37,804 bases of DNA from CAYQEC01 sp964569015. Its GTDB lineage: Bacteria; Actinomycetota; Acidimicrobiia; Spongiisociales; UBA5794. The notes under the pieces are model-generated. The model worked only from the letters and a program-made list of their open reading frames with translations. It searched no databases and was not told the origin of the DNA. The position numbers and the translations under genes were made by a program. The stretch lies in NCBI GenBank assembly GCA_964569015.1, contig CAZMSN010000013.1, forward strand, positions 1-37,804. The letters are read 5' to 3'. Below, one piece after another: positions 29,740-37,804 of the stretch; within the stretch, counting starts at the first letter, position 1, and the number at the start of each line of letters is the position of its first letter.

Positions 29740-31251
29740 TCAGATCTCCCGCCCGTCGAGCATCGCCTGGTACACCGCCTGCGCCTCTTCGATGACGGCG
29801 CTCTTGTCTTTCCAGAGCCCGTCGGGCCCCTCAGGGATTCGGTTTCTGTGCTCCCTGCCGAGGAACTGGTTGTCCGGCCGCTGTTCGCGGCGCGCCCGAT
29901 CCGTCACCGACAGTGCGTGCTCGACCCACGCCTCTGCCTCGGAATCAGGCCAATCTCCGCCGAGATGTCTTCCCACCGCCCTGAGCACGTCGCCACCACT
30001 ACCGATGTCGGTGAAGTCCACTACCCAGCCGGGTCGAATGCCGGCGAGCTCTGAGAGCGAAACGATCGAACGCAGGATGAAGCCGGGAACGTCGGCCATG
30101 TCGACGATGTGGTACCAGCCTGGCTCGCGCTCCTTGTACTCAGCCATGGACCACATCGCCTGCAACGGATCTCGGATTCCGTACACGAGCTGCACGCCGA
30201 GCGCCTGTTCACGCTCGGTCTGGTCGATCAGCGTTGCGAGGTTCTCGGACTCGAAACCGAAGAACTGGGGATGTACCTTCTCGATCGCCCACCGGCTCCG
30301 AACAGCCTTCGAAGACGGGTACTGCTCGAACGCGGGTATCTGCGCGCCGGCTCCGGGCTCGATCTCTATGTCCAGGCTGGCGGATGGGATGTCGCTAAGA
30401 CCCGCCGGGTATCGACGTCCGTGGAGCCCGAGGAGGTCCCAAACGATGTTGGTCGGCTCGACATACACGGCCGGATGGGTCCGCAGGACGTCGTAGAGCC
30501 AGGTGCTCCCCGATCGATGGATGCAAACCTGGAGAAGGATCGAGCCTGGCAGTCCCTCAGACGTGTGCCGGGCGAAAGCGAGGATACGCTCGGACCTGAG
30601 GTCATGTGCGGCCTTCTCGAGGCTTCGTGTCCGCTCGAGGATCGAGTCGTTGAAGCCCCCCTGCCGACCAACCGCCTTCTCGAGGCTTCGTGTCCGCTCG
30701 AGGATCGAGTCGCTGAATCGACCAACCGCCTTCTCCACCTCCCGCGTCCGCCCCAAGACGGCATCGTTGAACCCAGCCTGCCTCTCAACCGCCGCCTCGA
30801 GGGCACGGGCGCGATTGAGGATCGCGTCGTTGAACCCAACCTGCTTCCCCGCCGCAGACTCGACCGCCCGAATCCGATTCAGAATCGCGTCGTTGAACCC
30901 AGACTGCTTCCCCGCCGCAGACTCGACCGCCCGAATCCGATTCAGAATCCCGTCGTTGAACCCAGACTGCTTCCTTTGAGCATCGACGACCGGCTCGAGG
31001 CCGGCCGCCAGGGTCTCGACTCGGCTCGCCACGTCACGGAGCACGGCGACCGTCTCCGCCCGTGCAACGAGAATCTCGAAGGACAACTTGAGGAGCAGCC
31101 CGGTCAGGCCGGAGACGGCCGCGGCGGCGAGCCCCCATGGCGGACCGGTCGCGACCCACAGCGAGACCGTCACGAGTATGGCGAGAACGGCCCACCCGGC
31201 AAGAACGAGCCTTCTCTGCCCGCGACCGGCAAGACGTGACGTGAGGCTCAC
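29740..31251 (-). CDS. Membrane protein with 21-residue coiled-coil repeats and a sulfotransferase domain
   Basis: 503 residues. Two transmembrane helices (~14-34 and ~38-56) are followed by a coiled coil built from six tandem units (residues 94-216) with consensus (K/R)Q-GFND-IL-R-R-LE-A. Residues ~235-500 are a sulfotransferase domain with the 5'-phosphosulfate loop CIHRSGSTWLYDVLRTHP and a 3'-phosphate site YGIRDPLQAMWSMAEY. PAPS-dependent sulfation of a membrane-linked glycan is likely. The coiled coil probably oligomerises the enzyme or holds it off the membrane. The start is GTG at 31251 with AGGG about 10 nt upstream. It lies 151 bp downstream of the GT2-DUF115 gene on the same strand, probably in the same operon. 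Confidence 0.8.
   Translation of the reverse strand: MSLTSRLAGRGQRRLVLAGWAVLAILVTVSLWVATGPPWGLAAAAVSGLTGLLLKLSFEILVARAETVAVLRDVASRVETLAAGLEPVVDAQRKQSGFNDGILNRIRAVESAAGKQSGFNDAILNRIRAVESAAGKQVGFNDAILNRARALEAAVERQAGFNDAVLGRTREVEKAVGRFSDSILERTRSLEKAVGRQGGFNDSILERTRSLEKAAHDLRSERILAFARHTSEGLPGSILLQVCIHRSGSTWLYDVLRTHPAVYVEPTNIVWDLLGLHGRRYPAGLSDIPSASLDIEIEPGAGAQIPAFEQYPSSKAVRSRWAIEKVHPQFFGFESENLATLIDQTEREQALGVQLVYGIRDPLQAMWSMAEYKEREPGWYHIVDMADVPGFILRSIVSLSELAGIRPGWVVDFTDIGSGGDVLRAVGRHLGGDWPDSEAEAWVEHALSVTDRARREQRPDNQFLGREHRNRIPEGPDGLWKDKSAVIEEAQAVYQAMLDGREI
30604..30972. repeat. Six tandem 63-bp units encoding a coiled coil
   Basis: Six in-frame units of 63 bp (21 residues, three heptads) lie within the sulfotransferase gene. 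The fifth unit is 54 bp: three residues of the QxGFN segment are missing. Adjacent units share long identical stretches (for example around 30860 and 30920), suggesting slippage or unequal recombination. Confidence 0.85.
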
Positions 31252-31402
31252 CGGCGGCCACCCTGCCGGCGAGCATCAGAACCCAACGTCGAGCACGCTC
31301 GGGGATCCGGCTTCGGCATGCCCCACGACTGACCCTTGTCGAGCATCGACTCAGCAGCAGACGTCGGACCGTCGGAGCCGGACCGGTCGGGCCGCTTTCG
31401 CA

Positions 31403-34171
31403 TCACCCGAACAGACTGTCGTAAGGGGCACGATCGAACAGCTCGAGCTTCCCACCTGCGGTGGCATTCACGATCCGCCGTCCGTCGGCCTCGAAGGTGA
31501 GCTTGGCGAGTTGGTAGTTCGCGAGGACCCGATCGAGCTTGGGGTCCTTCCATATCTTGCCCTTCCCAAAATAGTCAGGGTGGAAGTGATTCGGATCGTC
31601 GCTCATGGATGTGATGAGGTTGCCGTCGACCTTGGCGTCGGCGGGGACGGTGTAGGAGAAATCCATGCCGATCAGGACGACCTCGGAGAAGCCCAGGTAG
31701 TAGGCGAGTTGCAGGTTGATGATCGTCACCGATTGCCCGGAGTACACCCGCTGGGAGGCATCGGCCGAGAAACGCGGAATGCAGTACGACGGCGACGTGG
31801 ATGCGTAGTAGCCACGATTCATCATGAAGTAGCTGACGTTCGGGGCCTCGCCGACCTGGTCGCGGTAGATCGACGGGAAGAACTTGTGTCCCGCCGGATA
31901 CGCCTTGATCGCTTCGACGTTGTCCCGCATGAACGCCGTGTCCTCGACCACGTAGTACGACGGATCGAAACCCATTCGGTCGGCGGCGTAGAAGATCCCG
32001 TTGACGACGATCGTGTACTCACCTTTGAGCTTGGCAAGGTCCAGCACGTTGAGCGACGGTCCGTTCCCGATGATGACGCAGCGCTCGCCCGTGTGGATGT
32101 CGCGGAACCGCTCGAGATCCGCGCCGTCGAACACCGTGTCGGGATACTCCTCGATGGCACACGCCACGTCGGCATCCTGCTCGGGATTCCCTGCCCACAG
32201 CAGTGGGCCGGGCCGGGCCCGATCGACCATCTCGACGTACGTACCGGACGATGCATCCGCCGACACGATCTCGATCGCACGGTCCAAGGTGACGTGGCCC
32301 ACGGGAAACGCCGTTGCAGGGGACTCGGCAACCCGCATCACGTCATCCCCCTCTAGAGCGAGCTCGACGACCTCGCCTCCCGAGGACACCGTCTGCGCCG
32401 CCATCTCCTCGATCGTCGAAGAGCGGGGGAACGCCACGACGAGTGTGGAGAGGCTCATGCCGCCCAACACCCACTCGTTGACGGAGAACCGCTCAACTCC
32501 CGCCTCGGACACGACACGGGCTGCGCCCTGATCCCCTTCGATCCGGTCGACGAGCACGAAACACGTCGGGAGTCGATCTCGAACGTGCTCGTCGAGTCGG
32601 AGCATCGCCTGCGCCTGGTGAGCAGTCTGCGGCATGAAGACGACATCGAATCGGCCGCCGGTGATCGTCGACTCGGTGTTGTCAGGCGACGCCGCGCAGG
32701 AGCGCTCGACGAGTGCCAGGAATTCACGAAGGAGTGGCTCGATGTCGGCCGCGATCTCCCCGAGCTCCTGCGGGCTGAGACCCAGCACACGGCGGAAGCC
32801 GTTCCGCGTCGCGGTCGCGATGCTGACGTGGCGCTCGAGGAAGGAGTACGGGATCTCTTCCAAGGACCGGAGTATGATCCGAGCTCCATCGCGATCGCCC
32901 TGCAGGAACGTGGTCGCGGCGGACTGAACCGCTCTGCGGGCCAGCACGACTTCACGTTGATAGTGAGGAAGCGGCAGGGGAAACGGCACTTCGGCGTGCG
33001 GTCCGGTCAATGCCCGTGGGTCGTCCTCGAAGCAGGACGTCACCAGCCGTCTCGCCTCGGCGAGGTGCTCAACAGCAAGGTCTTTCGCCATCGACGCCCT
33101 CTTCTGGCGGTAGAGGGCGCTCGTCCACTGCGCCGGAACAAACACGAAGCCGCGTCGCATCAGGCGCAGCCACAGGTCCCAGTCCTCGGCGCCGTGGAGC
33201 ATGGACTCGTCGAAGCCGCCGACGCGCCGCACGATCGAGGTGATCAGAAGAGGCGCATGCGCGTTGAAGGGACACTCGGCTCCGCTCGACACGAAATCGT
33301 GGACTCCCCCCGATTCCCAATCCTCGTGCGGCGCGAGGCCGTCGAGCTCGATCTCCTCCGGCACGATCCGAACACCGCAGTAGGAGCCCACGGCGCCGGC
33401 ATCCCCGGCGGCGGCAAGAGCTTCGACGCGATCCAGGAGACTGTCGCTCAACAACAGATCATCAGCATCGAGGAAGGCAGTCAATCGTCCTCGCGCCGCG
33501 CGCAAGCCGGTGTTGCGGGCAGCACTCAAGCCCCCGTTGACCCTGTGCCTGATGAGGCGGAATCGCTCGTCCAATCTGACGTAGCGCCACGCTTCCCTCA
33601 CCGAGGCGTCGGTGGAGGCATCGTCGACGATGATGCATTCCCAGTCGCCGAAGCTCTGCCGGCGGACGGATTCGAGCGCGGTGGCGAGAAACCGCTCTTC
33701 GTTGTAGCAGGGCACGACCACGGTGACCGTGGGAAACGAGGTATCCACATCCGGTCCTCGCTCCGCCCGAGCAGGCAGGGCGGCGACGACGGGAGAACCG
33801 CCCGAGATCGCGGCGGCAGCCCTGGTCTCGAGCACTATTCGTCTCGCACGCTCCACCCGCTCCGCGTGCCTGGTGGCCTCGTTGGGCCCGACCCGGTCAC
33901 GCAGCACAGGCGCGGTACGCGCCGACCCTGCCAGTCTCTTCAGCTTCTTGCGGTCCTGCAGAAGCCTCGTGTGGTCTTCACTCTGGCGAAGACTGAGAAG
34001 GACCAGCAGGACGCTGAATGCGCCGACTCCCACCACATAGAGCAGGGCCGCCGCCCAGCGAGGGACGAAGAACGCCACCAAGCCAGCCGCTGTGGCGAAT
34101 CCGAGGAGAACGCCGCGCGGGCTGATCAGGTGTCGAATCATCGATTTGAGGCGGGCGACGAGATACCGCAT
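31403..34171 (-). CDS. Membrane GT2 fused to a DUF115/Maf-like domain
   Basis: 922 residues. Two transmembrane helices (~19-34 and ~40-59) and a charged linker precede a GT2 domain from ~147 (VTVVVPCYNEERFLATALES; VDDASTDAS; metal motif DADD near 236; GGFDESMLHGAEDWDLWLRL). Residues ~400-680 are less conserved. From ~690 there is a DUF115/Maf-like domain: GERCVIIGNGPSLNVLDLAK, YTIVVNGIFYA, SYYVVEDTAF and EVVLIGMDFSY. Some Maf proteins are implicated in transferring pseudaminic or legionaminic acid to flagellin, so this half may use the CMP-sugar predicted from the 22-27 kb cluster (inference). The start is ATG 34171, and the TTG at 34180 is an alternative. It is divergent from the GT2 gene at 34377. 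Confidence 0.85.
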   Translation of the reverse strand: MRYLVARLKSMIRHLISPRGVLLGFATAAGLVAFFVPRWAAALLYVVGVGAFSVLLVLLSLRQSEDHTRLLQDRKKLKRLAGSARTAPVLRDRVGPNEATRHAERVERARRIVLETRAAAAISGGSPVVAALPARAERGPDVDTSFPTVTVVVPCYNEERFLATALESVRRQSFGDWECIIVDDASTDASVREAWRYVRLDERFRLIRHRVNGGLSAARNTGLRAARGRLTAFLDADDLLLSDSLLDRVEALAAAGDAGAVGSYCGVRIVPEEIELDGLAPHEDWESGGVHDFVSSGAECPFNAHAPLLITSIVRRVGGFDESMLHGAEDWDLWLRLMRRGFVFVPAQWTSALYRQKRASMAKDLAVEHLAEARRLVTSCFEDDPRALTGPHAEVPFPLPLPHYQREVVLARRAVQSAATTFLQGDRDGARIILRSLEEIPYSFLERHVSIATATRNGFRRVLGLSPQELGEIAADIEPLLREFLALVERSCAASPDNTESTITGGRFDVVFMPQTAHQAQAMLRLDEHVRDRLPTCFVLVDRIEGDQGAARVVSEAGVERFSVNEWVLGGMSLSTLVVAFPRSSTIEEMAAQTVSSGGEVVELALEGDDVMRVAESPATAFPVGHVTLDRAIEIVSADASSGTYVEMVDRARPGPLLWAGNPEQDADVACAIEEYPDTVFDGADLERFRDIHTGERCVIIGNGPSLNVLDLAKLKGEYTIVVNGIFYAADRMGFDPSYYVVEDTAFMRDNVEAIKAYPAGHKFFPSIYRDQVGEAPNVSYFMMNRGYYASTSPSYCIPRFSADASQRVYSGQSVTIINLQLAYYLGFSEVVLIGMDFSYTVPADAKVDGNLITSMSDDPNHFHPDYFGKGKIWKDPKLDRVLANYQLAKLTFEADGRRIVNATAGGKLELFDRAPYDSLFG

Positions 34172-34204
34172 GGAATCCAAACCCGGGGAGTCGTGCCGTG
34201 CACC

Positions 34205-34215
34205 GCTAGGCTAGC
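34205..34215. promoter_or_regulatory. Palindromic GCTAGGCTAGC, possible divergent -10 pair
   Basis: The 11-bp palindrome reads GCTAGGCT on the plus strand and GCTAGCCT on the minus strand, both matching GCTANNNT. It lies in the 205-bp gap between divergent genes and would give a ~30-nt leader to the minus-strand ATG at 34171 and a ~158-nt leader to the plus-strand ATG at 34377. Confidence 0.4.
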
Positions 34216-34376
34216 CGGGTTCCCGTTCGGAGTCCTCACCGATCGAGAGACTATCGACACAGCATGACAGTCCCGGATCCCGAGCGGCAGGGAGAGCCCG
34301 GCATCCCTGACGGAGCGCCGATTGCCGGGAGGCAGATGCGCACTCACCGGCCTCACCCATCTGGTGGTGGCGCGAC

Positions 34377-36095
34377 ATGACGACAGGGACTCCGGTTGGT
34401 GTTTCCGCGGCATCAAAGGATCCATGCAGAGTCGCGATCATCACGCTATTGATGCGTCGGGATTTCCCACACGCCGGCGTGAGTGTCGCCACCCTCGAAT
34501 CGCAGCTCTCGGCCGACGTGAGGCATTTCCTCCTCCTCAACGACAACCTCGATCGGGAAATCGAGGGTAGGTACCGGGATCGACCGCACTACGACTTCCG
34601 CTGTCGGGGCCGCAACATCGGAGTCCCCGCAGGCAGGAACCTCCTGATCTCGACAGCCATGGACTGGGGAGCCGATTACTTCATCACGTTCGACGACGAC
34701 CTACTCGCTCCCTCGGACTACGTCGCCCAGCTCATCGAGGAACGTCGGCGACTCGCTCGCGATGAGGCGGTGGGCATCGTCGCCCCCGCCGTGCTCGACT
34801 ACCAGTCCCTGCACACCAGGGTCTTGACGGCCGACGAGATCGAGGCAGTCGGGCACTACGATGCCGTCCGCCTGGGTGACAACGCAACCTTGCGGCGCAG
34901 GCTTCGTGGAGCCGGGGATGATCCCGGTCCCCGGGCCGTCGAGCACCTCGGCATCCGCGATTGGCGCACTCACTACCTCGGAGTCGGCAAGCGTGCCTTC
35001 CTTCGGTGGGCAACCAGGTATGTCGAGACCGATGCGCTGCCTGCCCCGTCTCTGCCGACGGCGCTGCGCGCCGATGAAGCCGCTCGCCGCACGTTGACGG
35101 CAGGAGACTGTCCTCCCCTCGCGGTCGATACGCTTCCCGGGGGCGTTTCCTGCTTCGATCGAGCCCTCGTCGAGACCCTGGGGCCGATCGACGAGGCATT
35201 CGGTCCGTTCGGCTTCGAAGACTCCGACTTCGGTATCCGTGCCCGGCGTGCCGGATTCGCCAACTACTGCATTCCGAAGGTGATCGTGCTCCATGATTTC
35301 CAGAAGCGGCTTCGATCGCGCCAACCCAAGGAGGTGCTCGCGTCTCGTGGCCGAGCGCGTGCCCTCTTGCTGCGCAAACATGCGGGTCCCGATCTGGCAT
35401 CGGGGGCGCTCTTCGCCGTACTCGAGCCCGTCGATGCCTTCGCCGCGACCGGGGACGGTCACACGGATGCAGCGGTACGGCTCGAGTGGACCCGGGCCTT
35501 CTACGCCGCCTTCATCGAGGCGCTGTTTCGTAGGATCGATGATGAAGACCACCAGAGCCGACCGGCCGTGGGCCCTCGGCGCGGCGTCACCCGAATCCCT
35601 CTGCCCGATCGCCCTTTCACGCCGAGCTCGACGATCGAGGTGACCTGCAACGTCGAGTTCCGCGACAACGCGCTCCGGGTTGACGAGCTGTCCGTGCGGT
35701 GGCCTGATGGAGCGCGCATCCGGCTCAGTGGCTCGGTTCGATGCCTCGAATCGAGATCGCAGGCCGGGTCGTTCGACGAACTGGTCGTTCAGCACGCCGA
35801 GCTGGTACTGGCCGGCTCCGGCCTCCTCGGCTACATCGCAACGCTCCTCGGAGTCGACACCGCGGTTCTGAGACACACGCTCGCGACGTTCGCCGAGACC
35901 CTGTCCGGGTCCGGACGCAACGCGATGCTCGGACTCGTCGACCTCGACGATTCGTCGCGACTCACTCTGATGCTCACCCGTCGAGGGCGACGCCTGAGAT
36001 TCGGGCGGAGGCGGCACCTCACCGACGACGCACTGTCTCTGGAGGTGTCGACTCTCAACGAACCAAGTCAAACCGACCGCGAGCCGAATCGATGA
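34377..36095 (+). CDS. GT2 glycosyltransferase with a novel C-terminal domain (paralogue of the convergent gene)
   Basis: 572 residues. The GT2 domain spans ~15-330: CRVAIITLLMRRDF, CRGRNIGVPAGRNLLI, metal motif FDDDLLAPSDYV (~102-113), GGVSCFDRALVETLG and FGFEDSDFGIRARRAGF (acceptor-site ED). A helical segment follows. Then come ~150 residues of predicted beta structure (TIEVTCNVEFRDNAL onward) with LVLAGSGLLGYIATLLG and SSRLTLMLTRRGRRL. The pattern of this tail recalls AsmA/DUF2125-like domains, but I am not sure. The convergent gene at 36171 has the same architecture. The ATG at 34377 is preceded by GGTGGCG, a weak ribosome site. Confidence 0.82.
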   Translation: MTTGTPVGVSAASKDPCRVAIITLLMRRDFPHAGVSVATLESQLSADVRHFLLLNDNLDREIEGRYRDRPHYDFRCRGRNIGVPAGRNLLISTAMDWGADYFITFDDDLLAPSDYVAQLIEERRRLARDEAVGIVAPAVLDYQSLHTRVLTADEIEAVGHYDAVRLGDNATLRRRLRGAGDDPGPRAVEHLGIRDWRTHYLGVGKRAFLRWATRYVETDALPAPSLPTALRADEAARRTLTAGDCPPLAVDTLPGGVSCFDRALVETLGPIDEAFGPFGFEDSDFGIRARRAGFANYCIPKVIVLHDFQKRLRSRQPKEVLASRGRARALLLRKHAGPDLASGALFAVLEPVDAFAATGDGHTDAAVRLEWTRAFYAAFIEALFRRIDDEDHQSRPAVGPRRGVTRIPLPDRPFTPSSTIEVTCNVEFRDNALRVDELSVRWPDGARIRLSGSVRCLESRSQAGSFDELVVQHAELVLAGSGLLGYIATLLGVDTAVLRHTLATFAETLSGSGRNAMLGLVDLDDSSRLTLMLTRRGRRLRFGRRRHLTDDALSLEVSTLNEPSQTDREPNR

Positions 36096-36170
36096 GATCG
36101 TAGGGACGCTCCCACTGCACCGTCACCGGCTTGGGGGACCGGCCGAATGGCCTCGGGCGCCCACTGCGCA

Positions 36171-37804
36171 TCATGACCCATCGGTAACACTCACGCTCAG
36201 CCCAACACGCCGCCGGAGTGCCGGATCGAATCGGGAATCAATCAGCTCACGCACCGAGATCTCCGGCTGTGGCGCGAGGTCGATTGTCAGAGTCGCCGGC
36301 CGCCGACGGAGTGAGAGGAACCAGCGAATCCTCTCTCCCTCTTCCGTCGCCGGCTCGTCCAACAACGCGGCCAGATAGCCCGATGACCGCTCCCGGCGCC
36401 TCCAGGCGACGCTGGTCTCGAGGCGACTGAGAAGACCGTGGTCGTGGAACTCGGCATGGAAAGCCGACAGTGTCGTATCGAGAGGCTCTGGTCGTCCATC
36501 ATCGGCGCGGGAACCGATACCGGTGACCGAGGCCGACATCCGCAGCACCGCCAGGCCGGGAGCGTCGATCTCCAGGTTGCGGAGGTCGAAACACCCGGAA
36601 TCCCTGTTCCACGAGTACGAGAGGGCGGCGTGCAGAAGAACCTCTGCGGGGAGTCCGCTCAACGGTGAGCCGTCCCAGAGCCGAAACGGGATCCGATCTG
36701 CATGAGCATCGACCTCATGCGGGATGGCGGACTGGCATCGGCTTGGTCCGTCGGGTATGCCTGCCAACGGTGTGAACAGACCGTCGAGGAAGCCCGCGAA
36801 GAAACAGAGGGTCGATCCGGCTGCCACACCCGTGTGGTCGGGAGGAATCTCCATCTCATAGGAGAACAACTGCATCGCGTGCAGCGCGCCGAGTGCGGCG
36901 GTCTCGACGAGAATCCGCCGTACTCGTGTCGGGTCGGCGTGCTTCCGAGCGATGAGGGCACGCGCCCGGGCTTCCGTGAAGACGAGCGTGGATGCATCGC
37001 GATCGCGCTTGCGGGCGTCGAGGTCGTGAAGCGCCAATTCGGTGGGCAACAGGTAGTTCTCGTACCCGGCCCGGAGGGCGCGAATGGCGAAATCGGCGTC
37101 CTCGTAGCCGAACGGGGAGAACGACTCGTCCATCGGGCCGATCTCACGGATCAGATCGGCGTGGTAGGCGCACGCTCCTCCTGGCGCCGAGTCGATGCGG
37201 ACGACCTCGGATCGAGGCTCCGTGGCGGCACGACGAATCGCCGGATCATGCCGCAGCTCGGCTGAGGTTCTGGCCTCGCGCTCGAGACCCGCAGCACATC
37301 GCCAGAGCGACCGGAGTTGCCAGGCGCGCGGATTGACGCGGCGTATGTAGTTGGCGTCCCAATCGTCGATGCCTGCATGAAAGAAGGCGTGAGAAGACGA
37401 TTCAGACTCCGGCTCGGGGAGTGCCGCGCGAATACGGTCCAGCGAAACCGGCGACTCGAGGGTTCCTGCTTTGGCCGCTCGCACGTCTTCCCGATCCATG
37501 GCGAGCGGAGCGACCTCGTGGAAGTTCAGTACGACCGGAGTCACGATGCCAACCCGATGCCCCGCGGCTCTGCGTTCGACGATCCAGTGACACATCCGCT
37601 CCACGTAGCCACCGGGAACGAGCAGATCGTCATCGAGTGAGAGCAGGATGTCGGCGCCCCATGCCAGGGCGGCCGCGATGAGCTCGTTGCGGCCGCGGGC
37701 GACACCGAGATTGCGACCCGGGGTGAGAAGACGGGTATACGAACGAGATGTGAGACGTGCCTCGAGTTCGGGGTCGCGGGCATCGTTGAGCAGCAGGAAC
37801 TGGA
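36171..37804 (-). CDS. GT2 glycosyltransferase paralogue (N-terminus off window)
   Basis: The frame is open from the window edge through 37804. The visible ~543 residues start inside the GT2 domain: QFLLLNDARDPELEARL, GRNLGVARGRNELIAAALAW and metal motif LDDDLLVPGGYV. These align with RHFLLLNDNLDREIEG, GRNIGVPAGRNLLI and FDDDLLAPSDYV of the gene at 34377. GGACAYHADLIREIG and FGYEDADFAIRALRAGY follow. The C-terminal ~150 residues repeat the tail pattern (AEFHDHGLLSRLE; PATLTIDLAPQPEISVRELI). The GTG at 37604 is an internal codon, not the start. The stop is 75 bp from that of its paralogue, making a tail-to-tail pair. Confidence 0.85.
   Translation of the reverse strand, partial: QFLLLNDARDPELEARLTSRSYTRLLTPGRNLGVARGRNELIAAALAWGADILLSLDDDLLVPGGYVERMCHWIVERRAAGHRVGIVTPVVLNFHEVAPLAMDREDVRAAKAGTLESPVSLDRIRAALPEPESESSSHAFFHAGIDDWDANYIRRVNPRAWQLRSLWRCAAGLEREARTSAELRHDPAIRRAATEPRSEVVRIDSAPGGACAYHADLIREIGPMDESFSPFGYEDADFAIRALRAGYENYLLPTELALHDLDARKRDRDASTLVFTEARARALIARKHADPTRVRRILVETAALGALHAMQLFSYEMEIPPDHTGVAAGSTLCFFAGFLDGLFTPLAGIPDGPSRCQSAIPHEVDAHADRIPFRLWDGSPLSGLPAEVLLHAALSYSWNRDSGCFDLRNLEIDAPGLAVLRMSASVTGIGSRADDGRPEPLDTTLSAFHAEFHDHGLLSRLETSVAWRRRERSSGYLAALLDEPATEEGERIRWFLSLRRRPATLTIDLAPQPEISVRELIDSRFDPALRRRVGLSVSVTDGS

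Noticed and set aside
30604..30972. Tandem repeats as a CRISPR array
   Set aside because: The units are contiguous 63-bp in-frame coding repeats without spacers, forming a coiled coil.
36096..36170. Terminator between the convergent GT2 paralogues
   Set aside because: Only 4-bp self-complementary CCGG and GGGCGCCC elements are present. No stem of useful length and no T tract.
36171..37604. GTG at 37604 as the start of the last gene
   Set aside because: The frame continues to the window edge and encodes essential GT2 motifs (GRNLGVARGRNELI, LDDDLL) upstream of it.

Overview
The window is high-GC DNA from a Gram-positive-type bacterium, most likely an actinobacterium of the Acidimicrobiia type. 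The main clue is a set of three secreted proteins that end in S-layer-homology-like repeats with a conserved cysteine pair (GCNPP...FCP), a form I associate with that group. The lineage is inferred, since there is no rRNA or housekeeping marker. I found no tRNA, rRNA, CRISPR array, transposase or integrase.

Almost everything here builds or decorates the cell surface. Region 1 (1-12.8 kb) interleaves secreted wall proteins with glycosyltransferases. The wall proteins are SpoIID/LytB-SLH, M15 peptidase-FG-GAP-SLH and M23 peptidase-SLH, plus a DUF3048 membrane protein. The glycosyltransferases include a GT2 fused to a polysaccharide pyruvyl transferase domain, which is notable because classical SLH domains bind pyruvylated wall polysaccharide. 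Region 2 (13-19.8 kb) is an operon of three large modular proteins, each starting with a methyltransferase-like domain. The first ends in a sulfotransferase. The other two carry a GT-B plus GT-A pair encoded by a 1.5-kb segment that is nearly identical in both genes. Region 3 (19.9-29.7 kb) has two MBOAT O-acyltransferase/SGNH partner pairs. They flank two divergent operons encoding a pyruvate-type aldolase, a CMP-sugar synthetase, a HAD phosphatase, a D-2-hydroxyacid dehydrogenase and a membrane glycosyltransferase. Together these look like a route to a CMP-activated 2-keto-3-deoxy sugar acid. Region 4 (29.7-37.8 kb) has a membrane coiled-coil sulfotransferase, a membrane GT2-DUF115 fusion and two convergent paralogous GT2 proteins with an unusual C-terminal domain. 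The last gene runs off the window.

Working model (inference): the locus makes an acylated, sulfated, pyruvylated, possibly ulosonic-acid-containing surface glycan, and the SLH-tailed wall enzymes may dock on it. No flippase, polymerase or ABC exporter is visible, so the locus probably extends beyond the window. A recurring (G/C)(C/G)TANNNT box upstream of most operons gives a consistent promoter picture, including one likely leaderless gene.
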